A DNA stretch of 64,000 nucleotides from contig JAEZUE010000058.1 in NCBI GenBank assembly GCA_023443455.1, positions 124,001 to 188,000 on the forward strand, given 5' to 3'. The translations under genes and the position numbers were made by a program. Positions 28,083 to 35,727 of the stretch are shown here, one piece after another. The notes under the pieces are model-generated. The model was given only the letters and a program-made list of their open reading frames with translations, ran no database searches and was not told the origin of the DNA. The first letter of the stretch is position 1; the number at the start of each line of letters is the position of its first letter. Source of the DNA: Verrucomicrobiota bacterium (GTDB taxonomy: Bacteria > Verrucomicrobiota > Verrucomicrobiia > Opitutales > Opitutaceae).

Positions 28083-30494
28083 TCAGAAGCTGTAGGTGAT
28101 CGATCCCTTCACGTTGATCGGTTCGCCCACGATCACGTTGGACCGGCTGGTCGACGCCTGCAGGTACTTCTCGTCGAGCACGTTCGCGATCTGGAACCGG
28201 ACCGTGTAGCGATCCGCCTTGTACGAGAAGCCGAGGTTCACCAGCGTGCGCTCCGGGATCATGAACGTGGGCTGCTTGCCCACGATCGTGCCGTCGGGCA
28301 GGAACCGGTTCGTGGTGTAGCCGCTCACGTTGTCGCCGGCAGCCTCGTCGCGGAAGTCGACACCGACATTCACGCCGAAGCCCTTGAGGGGGCCGGTGGT
28401 GAAGTTGTAGTCGGCATAGACCGCGAAGGTGCGGTCGGAGACACCCCGCACGCGGGCATCGGTACCCGGTTGGCGAACACGATAGTTGGTGAAGTTGCCG
28501 ATCACCGTGAGGTTCTCGTTCACCGCGTAGCTGGTCTCGAACTCCCAGCCCTTCGACTTGATGTCGAGATAGAGCGGAGGCAGGGCGGCCGCCTCGGCCA
28601 GTTTCCCCTGCGCGACGAGCTCGTAGTAGAGGCTGTTCGTCACCGCGTAGTTGTTCTGCGCGATGTCGAAGTAGGCGAGCGACGCGGTGAGGCGCCCTCC
28701 AAGCTGGGTGGTCTTGACGCCGAACTCCTCCTGGCTGCCCTGCGAAAGGCGGATCGTCGGGGAGACAGCGCCTGCCCCGAGCGAGCCGGGCATCGCGCCG
28801 CCGGTGGTGTTGCGGTTCGCGAAGAGCGAGACCGAGGCAATCGGCTTCACGACGATGCCCACCGAGGTGGCGTTGCTGTCGAGCTTGTAGGTGGGAACCT
28901 TATTCAGGAGCACGGCATCCTCGGCGGAACGGGTGGAATCGGTACGAGTGAGTTTGCCCGAGAAATGGGAAACGCCGCCGGTGAGCTGCAGCCGGTCGTC
29001 GAAGAACCCGAGCGTCTCGAGGACGAACACTTGGCCGTCGGTCTGCCGGCCCTCCTTGTTCACGCCTTGGGAGGTGCCGCCCGCGGTGTTGTTGAGGATC
29101 GGCTTGAACACCCAGTCCGGGTAGGTGATCGACTCCAACGCGTTGGCCGCCACGCTCGGACGGGCGTAGGTCTGGTAGGACAGGCGATGCACGTTCGACA
29201 GATTGGCGGACACGCCCGCGATCGTCTTCGAGGTGACCCAGTCCCAGTCGAAGCTGACCGCGTAGTCGTTCTTCAGATGCGCCTCCCAGTAGTTGATGTG
29301 CTCCTTGCCGGTGTTGCGCGTGTAGGTCCAGGTCGAGGGATCGGTATCGGCCACGGTGGTCGAGGCGAGCGCGACCGTGCCGGTGGTGTCGGCGTTGTAG
29401 GCGGCGGTGTTCCAGATCACGCCGGGTTCGTACGCGCCGGTGTACGGGTTCACGCTGCCCGCGATCCCGCCCGAGACGGCCGCGCCGGTGCCACCCGTAT
29501 CGAGACGTTTGACATGGTTGAGCGCCACCATCAGGCGGGAGGACACATGGTCGCCGAGGGTCGAGAGCAGCTCGGCGGATAGGCGCTGGGTCTGGCGCAG
29601 GCGGTCGTCGTTGTCGCTGCCGAAGGTCCAGTTGCGCGGCAGGCCGCGGGCGATGTCGGCCTCGTCGTCGGTGCCGACGGCCGGATCGAGCGGCACGCCA
29701 CCGAGGTTGGTCTCGTGGTTGTCGACCAGCTCGCCTTTCACGGTGAGTTTGTGGTCCTCGTTGATCTGCCAGGAGACCGACGGCGCGATCTGGTAGCCGT
29801 TGCGGAACTGCTTGCGGAAATAGAGATTCTCGTTGCGCCAGAAGGCGGCGACGAGGCGGGTGTACACCGACGGGGTGATCACGCGGTTCACGTCGATGCT
29901 GAGGGCGTTGCCGTTGTACTGCGCCAGCTCGAGGCTCATGCTCGTGGCGTCGCGACCGAAGGGCGACTTCGTGATCGGGTTCATCTGGCCACCGGGGCTG
30001 CCGCCGGGCACGAGGATGGCGTTCGGGCCCTTCAGCACCTCGATGCGCTCCACGTTGTAGGGCGCGAGCGACATGCTGTAGCCGTCGGCACCGGAGATCT
30101 CCATGCCGTCGATGAACTCGTGCGAGACCGAGAAGCCGCGGATCGTGTACCGGTCCGAACCATACGGAAGGGTCGACTCGGAGACCGGCGTCACGTACTT
30201 GGCCGCGTCGAGCATGCGTACCGCCATCGAGTCGCGCAGGAACTCGCTGGTGACGACCGAGATCGTCTGCGGGATGTCCTGGATGTCGGTGGCGACGCGG
30301 GAGGCGGAGAGGGCCTGCCGCGAGCGGTAGGGATTGTCCTTCTTCTCCTGGACCTCGAACTGCGGGAGAACGACGACATCGTCGCCCTCCGATTTCACGG
30401 ATGGATCGGCCGCGGTCTGGGCCTGGGAGGGAGTCCCGAAGGCGGCGAGAAGGCCGGAACAGAGCAGCGCATTGCGTAGACAGGATCGTGTCAT
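28083..30494 (-). CDS. TonB-dependent outer-membrane receptor, siderophore-receptor type
   Basis: A TonB-gated outer-membrane importer of 803 residues. It has a signal peptide (about 1-25), an N-terminal VVVLPQFEVQEKKDNPY segment, then a plug domain (DIPQTISVVTSEFL; YNVERIEVLKGPNAILVPGG) and a 22-strand barrel ending FVxxGSITYSF-style in a terminal phenylalanine. The plug sequence resembles FhuE/ferric-siderophore receptors, but in this phylum similar proteins are also used for carbohydrates, so the ligand is open. A LacI regulator starts on the opposite strand 283 bases away and an AraC regulator lies downstream; either may govern it. Confidence 0.87.
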   Translation of the reverse strand: MTRSCLRNALLCSGLLAAFGTPSQAQTAADPSVKSEGDDVVVLPQFEVQEKKDNPYRSRQALSASRVATDIQDIPQTISVVTSEFLRDSMAVRMLDAAKYVTPVSESTLPYGSDRYTIRGFSVSHEFIDGMEISGADGYSMSLAPYNVERIEVLKGPNAILVPGGSPGGQMNPITKSPFGRDATSMSLELAQYNGNALSIDVNRVITPSVYTRLVAAFWRNENLYFRKQFRNGYQIAPSVSWQINEDHKLTVKGELVDNHETNLGGVPLDPAVGTDDEADIARGLPRNWTFGSDNDDRLRQTQRLSAELLSTLGDHVSSRLMVALNHVKRLDTGGTGAAVSGGIAGSVNPYTGAYEPGVIWNTAAYNADTTGTVALASTTVADTDPSTWTYTRNTGKEHINYWEAHLKNDYAVSFDWDWVTSKTIAGVSANLSNVHRLSYQTYARPSVAANALESITYPDWVFKPILNNTAGGTSQGVNKEGRQTDGQVFVLETLGFFDDRLQLTGGVSHFSGKLTRTDSTRSAEDAVLLNKVPTYKLDSNATSVGIVVKPIASVSLFANRNTTGGAMPGSLGAGAVSPTIRLSQGSQEEFGVKTTQLGGRLTASLAYFDIAQNNYAVTNSLYYELVAQGKLAEAAALPPLYLDIKSKGWEFETSYAVNENLTVIGNFTNYRVRQPGTDARVRGVSDRTFAVYADYNFTTGPLKGFGVNVGVDFRDEAAGDNVSGYTTNRFLPDGTIVGKQPTFMIPERTLVNLGFSYKADRYTVRFQIANVLDEKYLQASTSRSNVIVGEPINVKGSITYSF

Positions 30495-30776
30495 GGTAGT
30501 TTGGGGTTTCGGTTAGCCGGGGGGGCGGCTGATCTGCGGCGAGGAGAAGCCGGGACCGCACGCCGGTAAAGCGCGCCGGCCGAGCGAAAAATGGCACAAA
30601 ACGCTCATGCGACACCCGGCGCTCCGCGAGCCCGGGTCGGCCGTCGGCGGACGGGGCGTCTGGGTAAATCGCCCCGGTCGCGGTGCACGAACCGCGCCGC
30701 CGACTGGCACGTCACGAGCATGGCGCGCCCGAGTTTTCCGTTGAATTCCAACGGGGGAATCGGATTCTTCCGGGCG

Positions 30777-31802
30777 ATGTCCGCCCCTACCCTGCGCACC
30801 TTGGCCAAGACCCTCGGTCTTTCCCGCACCACCATCTCCGACGCCCTGCGCGGTTCGCCCCGGGTGAACCCGCAAACGGCCGAGCGGGTGCGGGTCGCGG
30901 CCAAGGCGGCCGGATACGAGAGCAATCCGCTGACCGGCACGGTCATGTCGCTGTTGCGGCGCTCCCGCAGCCAGAAGTTTCGCGGCGTGCTGGCGGCCGT
31001 GGAGATCGTCGATGGCCCGCAACCCGAGCACGCGATCCGCTACAACGAGCAGGTGCTCCATGGGGTCTCCGAGCGGGCCGCCACGCTGGGATTCAAGGTC
31101 GAGCGCTTCGAGATTTCGCCGCAGGGGCTGAAGATCAACCGGCTCAACACCATTCTCCACACCCGCGGGATCAATGCGATGGTCATCCTGCCCGCCTCGG
31201 TCAAACCCGACCTGACGGGCATCAACTGGCAACAGTGCACGGCCGTGTACGTCGACTACCTGATCGACCACCCGGCGCTGCACTGCGTCTGCTCCGACCA
31301 CTACCGCTCGATGATCGCGCTGCTCGAGGAGCTCCACGCCCGGGGTTTCCGCCGGCCGGGCCTGTTCATGGAGATCCACCACGACGAGCGCCTGCACTTC
31401 CGCTGGGAGGGCGCGTTTTTCGCGCTGCAGAAATACCTGCCCAAGATCAACGCGATCGCCCCGCTGCGGGCGGAGGCGATCAACCGCACCGCGTTCCACG
31501 CTTGGTTCAAGAAGAACGAGCCCGACGTGGTGATCGGCCACCTCGCCGAAGCCGCCGACTGGATGCGCGAGTGCGGAGCGAGGCTCCCGGAGACCCACTC
31601 CTTCGTCTGCCTGAACTCGCTGCGAACCAAAGGCGCGTGCGCCGCGCTCGACCTCCAGGCCTCGCATCTGGGCGCCCGTGCGGCGGAACTGGTGATCGGC
31701 CAGCTCCTGCACAACGAATTCGGCATCCCGGTGGAGCCCTCGCTCACGACGATCGCCGCCAAGCTCGTCGAAGGCCCGACCCTGAAGCCGGCGGGGAAAT
31801 AA
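30777..31802 (+). CDS. LacI-family transcriptional regulator
   Basis: A 341-residue regulator, the normal LacI length. The N-terminal helix-turn-helix is TLRTLAKTLGLSRTTISDAL (residues 4-23), with the hinge helix around residues 48-60. A periplasmic-binding-protein-like sensor follows (VLAAVEIVDG; GINAMVILPA; DHYRSMIALLEELHARGFRR; PDVVIGHLAEAADWM). I chose ATG 30777 because it puts the helix-turn-helix at the N-terminus; two upstream in-frame ATGs (30591, 30720) would add a non-conserved extension. It is divergent from a TonB receptor gene and near pectin-type genes, suggesting control of sugar uptake. I could not pick out an operator palindrome. Confidence 0.85.
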   Translation: MSAPTLRTLAKTLGLSRTTISDALRGSPRVNPQTAERVRVAAKAAGYESNPLTGTVMSLLRRSRSQKFRGVLAAVEIVDGPQPEHAIRYNEQVLHGVSERAATLGFKVERFEISPQGLKINRLNTILHTRGINAMVILPASVKPDLTGINWQQCTAVYVDYLIDHPALHCVCSDHYRSMIALLEELHARGFRRPGLFMEIHHDERLHFRWEGAFFALQKYLPKINAIAPLRAEAINRTAFHAWFKKNEPDVVIGHLAEAADWMRECGARLPETHSFVCLNSLRTKGACAALDLQASHLGARAAELVIGQLLHNEFGIPVEPSLTTIAAKLVEGPTLKPAGK

Positions 31803-31817
31803 AGGCGGGAGACAGAG

Positions 31818-32030
31818 GCCGAAGGTCTTGGCGACCTTCGCCACACCCCTATTCACTCATAGTGTCGTGGCGAAACGCGCCGAGCGTTTCGGCAGCAGCC
31901 CACATTCGCGCCCGCGCCCTCTGCCGAAGGCCTTGGCGGCCTTCGCTACGAACAGGCGGCCTCCGCTGCGGTCACGGACAATTTGTGCCAACTCGCACTC
32001 TCGCGTAGCGAAATTCGCCAGAATTTCGGC
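31818..32030. repeat. REP-like cluster upstream of RAYT gene
   Basis: Hairpins at 31818-31843, 31867-31893, 31923-31949 and 32004-32030, alternating in orientation. Stems are GAAGGTC, GAAACGC, GAAGGCC and GAAATTC, each with its complement across a TTGGC/TCGGC/TGGC loop. The first two form a roughly 76-nt block (31818-31893) that recurs almost identically downstream of the transposase gene at 32652-32728. Confidence 0.9.
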
Positions 32031-32084
32031 CCTCCACGCTTTCCGCATGGCCATGACCGCCCGATCATCCATCGTATCTGGTCC

Positions 32085-32642
32085 ATGGATGAGCGACCGC
32101 CGCTACATCAGCAGCGTCTGCAGCGCCTGACGCCAGAGCACTACCGTGGCCGCGCGTTTGTCCACTGGACCATGGCCATCGATGGCCGAAAGACCGGTTG
32201 GCTCGACCCGCTTCATCACGCACGGCTGCGCGAACTGCTTTGCCACTCCCTCGCTCGGCATCGACTGGTCTGCCCTGCCTATTGCCTGATGCCAGACCAC
32301 GCGCATTTCCTCCTCTGCGGCTTCACTACGGCGAGCGACCAACGGCTCGCGATCCGCGATCTTCGCACCGGGTGGAATCGACTCCTCACGCCCCATTTCC
32401 AGCTCCAACTGCAAGCCCATGACCACGTGCTTCGTGAACACGAGCGTGTTCACGATTCCTTTCAAACGGTGGCGCACTACATCTTTGATAATCCGCAGCG
32501 CGCAGGCATCATCGACGAACCGGGCGATTGGTCCTACTGCGGGGCACTAGTCCCCGGCTATCCGGAGCTTGATCCGCGGAGCGAAGACTTCTGGCTTCGT
32601 TTCTGGCGCCTGTGGAACCATCTGGCCGAGGCGTATGCTTAA
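32085..32642 (+). CDS. REP-associated tyrosine transposase (RAYT, IS200-like Y1 family)
   Basis: A 185-residue Y1 transposase-domain protein. The HUH metal motif is H72-A-H74 in YCLMPDHAHFLL. The likely catalytic tyrosine is Y132 in AHYIFDNPQRAG, a position matching the YIxxNPxRAG motif of known RAYTs. Such enzymes cut single-stranded REP hairpins next to a GTAG-type tetranucleotide. The gene is flanked on both sides by GTAG/GTGG palindromes of one family, and by a near-identical roughly 76-nt direct repeat. ATG 32085 is the first start after the repeats; the frame extends upstream only through a REP element. The gene looks intact. Confidence 0.9.
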   Translation: MDERPPLHQQRLQRLTPEHYRGRAFVHWTMAIDGRKTGWLDPLHHARLRELLCHSLARHRLVCPAYCLMPDHAHFLLCGFTTASDQRLAIRDLRTGWNRLLTPHFQLQLQAHDHVLREHERVHDSFQTVAHYIFDNPQRAGIIDEPGDWSYCGALVPGYPELDPRSEDFWLRFWRLWNHLAEAYA

Positions 32643-32651
32643 GACCGCGGG

Positions 32652-32785
32652 GGCCGAAGGTCTTGGCGACCTTCGCTACACCCCTGTTCACTCATAGCAT
32701 CGTAGCGAAACGCGCCGAGCGTTTCGGTCCCGTGCGCTGCGCCGCCGCACTCGACCCCGCCGAAAGCCTTGGCGGCTTTCGCTAC
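32652..32785. repeat. REP-like cluster downstream of RAYT gene
   Basis: Three hairpins at 32652-32678, 32702-32728 and 32759-32785 with stems GAAGGTC, GAAACGC and GAAAGCC, each complementary to its partner arm. The first two plus the spacer (CACCCCTGTTCACTCATAG) repeat the block at 31818-31893 with about five differences. Together they make a direct repeat around the transposase gene. Confidence 0.9.
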
Positions 32786-32819
32786 GCTTCGCGGCCTTCG
32801 CCACGATCCGGGGCTTCTG

Positions 32820-34454
32820 CTACGGAAGGATCACCTGACGAAGCGCGCCATCCTGATGCGCGCGCAGCTGTTGACCCACCACCGAGGCGTTCAACACCGC
32901 GCCGGCCAGGCTGGTGTGCGTGTTCTCGTCGGCAAAGAGTTGCTCCACCATCTCGATACCAAACGACTCGTAGCGCCCGGCCACCAGATCGTTGAGATCG
33001 ATGAACCCGACGCCCTCCTCGGCGGCGACCTGCTTCGCCCAGGCGGCATAACCGTCGAGCGTCGAACGGATCACCTTCGCACCGTCCCATTTCTTGCGCG
33101 GCACCGGCGAGCAAACGATCGGGGTGACGCCGAGCGCCTTGGCCTCACGGATGTAACTACGCAGGTACCAGCCGTAGCTGTGCACGATCTCGTGCCGCTT
33201 GGTGATGAGATTGTCGATCGCCTCGGTCTCCTCGCCCGTACCGCGAATGGTGCCACGGGCGCGGCGCTCGTCGTTGAGCGGTGAGGCGTCGTTGTGCCCG
33301 AACTGGATGAGGAGGAAATCGCCCTTCCGCAGCAGCGTCTTCGCGCGGTCCCAGTGTCCCTGCGTGGTGAAGGTGCGGCTGCTCAGGCCACCGATCGCGC
33401 GATTCACGACATTGAACTTCGCGGTGTCGACAAACGCCGGCAGCGCGTCACCCCAGCCCCATTGACCACCCGCGCCGTCGCCGCCGCCGTTGCGCACGGT
33501 CGAGTCGCCGATGAGCACGATGCTCGGCAACGCGGGATTCGCCGGCTCGGGCAGATTGAGCCAGCCGATCTCGTCCTTCACCACCGCCCGGCCCTTCTCG
33601 GAGAGGAGATCATCCCAGTTCGAGGGCTTCAGCCCCTTGAGACCGGCGATCACGCCGGCCGCGGTGAAGTCGGCGCCCTTCGCGTTGTTGTGCGTGTGGT
33701 CGCGACCGAACAACGCGGCGGTGCCCTCCGGCCCGAGCGCTTCGCACTGGTCGGCGAGGATCCGGGAGAGATCGACAAACGGGATACCGGCGTCCTTCGC
33801 GAGCCGCCGGCCCCACGCACGGTAGGACCCCGAACCGCGTTCGATGTGGCCGTCCTTCCAGATATGGCGGACGGTGAGCGAGAGGAGGATCGGCTGCGCA
33901 CCCTTGGCCTTCACGTCGGCGATCATCTTGCGGATGTACCAGCCGAAGGTGTGCACGACCTCGTGCTTCTTGGTGACGGCGTTGTCGATCTCGACACTCT
34001 CCTCTCCGAGACCGGGCAACGAACCGCGGGCGCGCAACGGACGGGTCGAGCCGGGCGGCTCCTCGTTGATCGCGCCACCGTCGTTGTGACCGAACTGGAT
34101 GAGCACGAAGTCGCCCGCCTTCACGTCGGCCAACATCTCGTCCCAGAGCCCTTCGGTGATGAAGGTGCGACTACTGCGTCCACCTCGGGCGCGATTGACG
34201 ACATTGACCTTCGACAGGTCGAAATAGTCGGCGAAGGGCACGCCCCACCCCTGCTGCTCCTCGCCCTTGCCCTTCGCCGCGGTCGAATCGCCGGCGACGA
34301 AGACCGTCGGCAGATTCGGGTCGAGCGGGCGCGCGGTGGCGGCGGCATTCACCGCCAGATCCGGCGCCGGCGTCGCAGTCTGGGCCATCGCGAAAGCGCA
34401 ACTGCCGAGAAAGATCAGGGACGAAACGAGGCGGAGCAGCTTGGGGCTAATCAT
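32820..34454 (-). CDS. Tandem SGNH-hydrolase protein (rhamnogalacturonan acetylesterase-like, two domains)
   Basis: A 544-residue exported esterase with a signal peptide (about 1-24) and two homologous SGNH domains. Domain 1 has the nucleophile S57 in GDST, the GHND block (122-125) and D252-x-x-H255 (RDHTH). Domain 2 has S318 in GDST, GHND (386-389) and H513. In domain 2 the acid motif reads D509-E-N-T-H, so the residue spaced as in domain 1 is glutamate. The family removes acetyl groups from rhamnogalacturonan in pectin. Two fused copies are not the usual single-domain form of about 250 residues. ATG 34454 begins the signal peptide; upstream in-frame codons overlap a REP element. Neighbours are a GH43-like protein and a sodium:solute symporter on the same strand. 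Confidence 0.87.
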   Translation of the reverse strand: MISPKLLRLVSSLIFLGSCAFAMAQTATPAPDLAVNAAATARPLDPNLPTVFVAGDSTAAKGKGEEQQGWGVPFADYFDLSKVNVVNRARGGRSSRTFITEGLWDEMLADVKAGDFVLIQFGHNDGGAINEEPPGSTRPLRARGSLPGLGEESVEIDNAVTKKHEVVHTFGWYIRKMIADVKAKGAQPILLSLTVRHIWKDGHIERGSGSYRAWGRRLAKDAGIPFVDLSRILADQCEALGPEGTAALFGRDHTHNNAKGADFTAAGVIAGLKGLKPSNWDDLLSEKGRAVVKDEIGWLNLPEPANPALPSIVLIGDSTVRNGGGDGAGGQWGWGDALPAFVDTAKFNVVNRAIGGLSSRTFTTQGHWDRAKTLLRKGDFLLIQFGHNDASPLNDERRARGTIRGTGEETEAIDNLITKRHEIVHSYGWYLRSYIREAKALGVTPIVCSPVPRKKWDGAKVIRSTLDGYAAWAKQVAAEEGVGFIDLNDLVAGRYESFGIEMVEQLFADENTHTSLAGAVLNASVVGQQLRAHQDGALRQVILP

Positions 34455-34492
34455 GGGATTGGAGCGAGAAACAGGGTTGCGGGGCGTTTGTG

Positions 34493-34558
34493 GTAGCGAA
34501 GGTCGCCAGGACCTTCGGCATGCCATCAGGTGCCGATAGACTTGGCGGCTTTCGCTAC
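34493..34558. repeat. Pair of inverted GTAG palindromes (REP-like)
   Basis: Two head-to-head hairpins, 34493-34519 (stem GAAGGTC, loop GCCAG on this strand) and 34532-34558 (a degraded stem, GATAGAC against GGCTTTC). The second has lost perfect pairing, so it is probably a decaying copy. Confidence 0.75.
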
Positions 34559-34621
34559 GGCGGATCGGGCTGCGGCCCCTTCGATGTCCATGCCCGCTCC
34601 GTTGGTGTGCATTGGTGTTCG

Positions 34622-35602
34622 TTAGTGGTTTCCAACGCTTGGACCAGTCGCCGCCGTCGCCGCGAGCAGCGCATCGATCACCGATCTCGGCACCTCGATC
34701 ATGGTGCCGTGCCGCACGCCCGGCGGGAGTGAAATCTCGGAGGTGATGTCCTCCCAGTGCACCAGATCGGTCGAGCGCAACGCGCCGTAGTGCTTTTCCC
34801 GGTAGACGTCGAAATACACGACAGTGGCGTCGCCGACGCGGATCGCCGTGGGCCCCTCAACCCAATCGCGGGAGAACGGCGACGAAAACTCGCGCCATGG
34901 CCCCTCGGGGTCGTCGGCGACCGCGATGCGCAGATGTTTCTTCGGCGGATTCACCGTCTCGTCCTTCACCACCAAGCGGCACCGGCCGTCGCTGCCGGGC
35001 AGCGGGGCAGCATCGATCACGCTGAAGCCGGGTTCGCAGAACAGGCGCGTCGGCTCGAAGGTTTTCCAGTCGCTCGTCGTGGTGGCGTAGATGCGGTGGT
35101 TGAGCGCATCCTCGGAGCTGCCCGCGGTCTCGGGAAAGGCGCCGGGAAGGGTCGAGGCCCAGTACATCAAGAACCGCGCGCGGCCCGCATCCCACACCAG
35201 CTCGGGGGCCCAGCTGTTCCGCGCCGTGGGTTCGTGCTCCATCACCGGGATGGCCTGCTGCTCGGACCAATGGAGGAAATCGCGGGTCGACGCGTGCCCG
35301 ATCACCCGATCCCACCAGCCGGAGGTCCACACCATGTGGTAGGTGCCGTCGGGTCCGAGCGCGACGGAGGGATCGCGCATGAGGCGGTCCTTCCCCACCT
35401 CGGGTTTGAGAAAACTCACGCCGCCGCCGAGCGCCTCCCAACGATATCCATCCTCGCTCCACGCGAGATGCAGCCCGTCGGCGCCATTGCCAGTGAAGTA
35501 GGTGAAGAGGTAGGCCGTATCCGCGGCGGGGACCGACAACACGCCGGCACCGGCGACGAACAGCGGGGCGAGCAAACGGCGGAGGAATCGGGTTATGGGC
35601 AT
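34622..35602 (-). CDS. Exported GH43-like five-bladed propeller protein
   Basis: A 326-residue exported protein with a signal peptide (FLRRLLAPLFVAGAGVLSVPA). The pattern is that of family GH43-type glycosidases: a first-blade segment (LFTYFTGNGADGLHLAWS), RDPSVALGPDGTYHMVWTS, the SWAPELVWD motif with the conserved WAPE, and an EGPTAIRVGD segment that would carry the general acid glutamate. Members cleave arabinose, xylose or galactose residues. The exact activity is uncertain, and some relatives lack activity. I chose ATG 35602; another in-frame ATG at 35623 adds seven residues and neither has a Shine-Dalgarno site. It sits between the double esterase and the symporter on the same strand, consistent with pectin side-chain removal. 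Confidence 0.72.
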   Translation of the reverse strand: MPITRFLRRLLAPLFVAGAGVLSVPAADTAYLFTYFTGNGADGLHLAWSEDGYRWEALGGGVSFLKPEVGKDRLMRDPSVALGPDGTYHMVWTSGWWDRVIGHASTRDFLHWSEQQAIPVMEHEPTARNSWAPELVWDAGRARFLMYWASTLPGAFPETAGSSEDALNHRIYATTTSDWKTFEPTRLFCEPGFSVIDAAPLPGSDGRCRLVVKDETVNPPKKHLRIAVADDPEGPWREFSSPFSRDWVEGPTAIRVGDATVVYFDVYREKHYGALRSTDLVHWEDITSEISLPPGVRHGTMIEVPRSVIDALLAATAATGPSVGNH

Positions 35603-35651
35603 GGGGAATGGGAATGCGATCATGGGCCCAACGACCGACCCGCCTTTCAGT

Positions 35652-35708
35652 GTAGGAGCCTGCTTGCAGGCGATCCGGGCCCAGAATCGCCTGCAAGCAG
35701 GCTCCTAC
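35652..35708. repeat. 23-bp perfect hairpin of a second GTAG palindrome family
   Basis: Arms 35652-35674 and 35686-35708 are perfectly complementary (GTAGGAGCCTGCTTGCAGGC within each) with an 11-nt spacer. Each arm is itself a small palindrome (GCCTGC-TTGCAGGC). The layout GTAGGAGC-stem-TTGC-stem resembles the REPs of Pseudomonas. It lies between two same-strand genes and could also weaken transcription between them. Confidence 0.85.
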
Positions 35709-35727
35709 GTTCGGAAGCAGGATCGGA

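Noticed and set aside
30495..30776. Search for a LacI operator between the divergent TonB receptor and LacI genes
   Set aside because: No palindrome of the expected LacI-type form stood out clearly enough to report.
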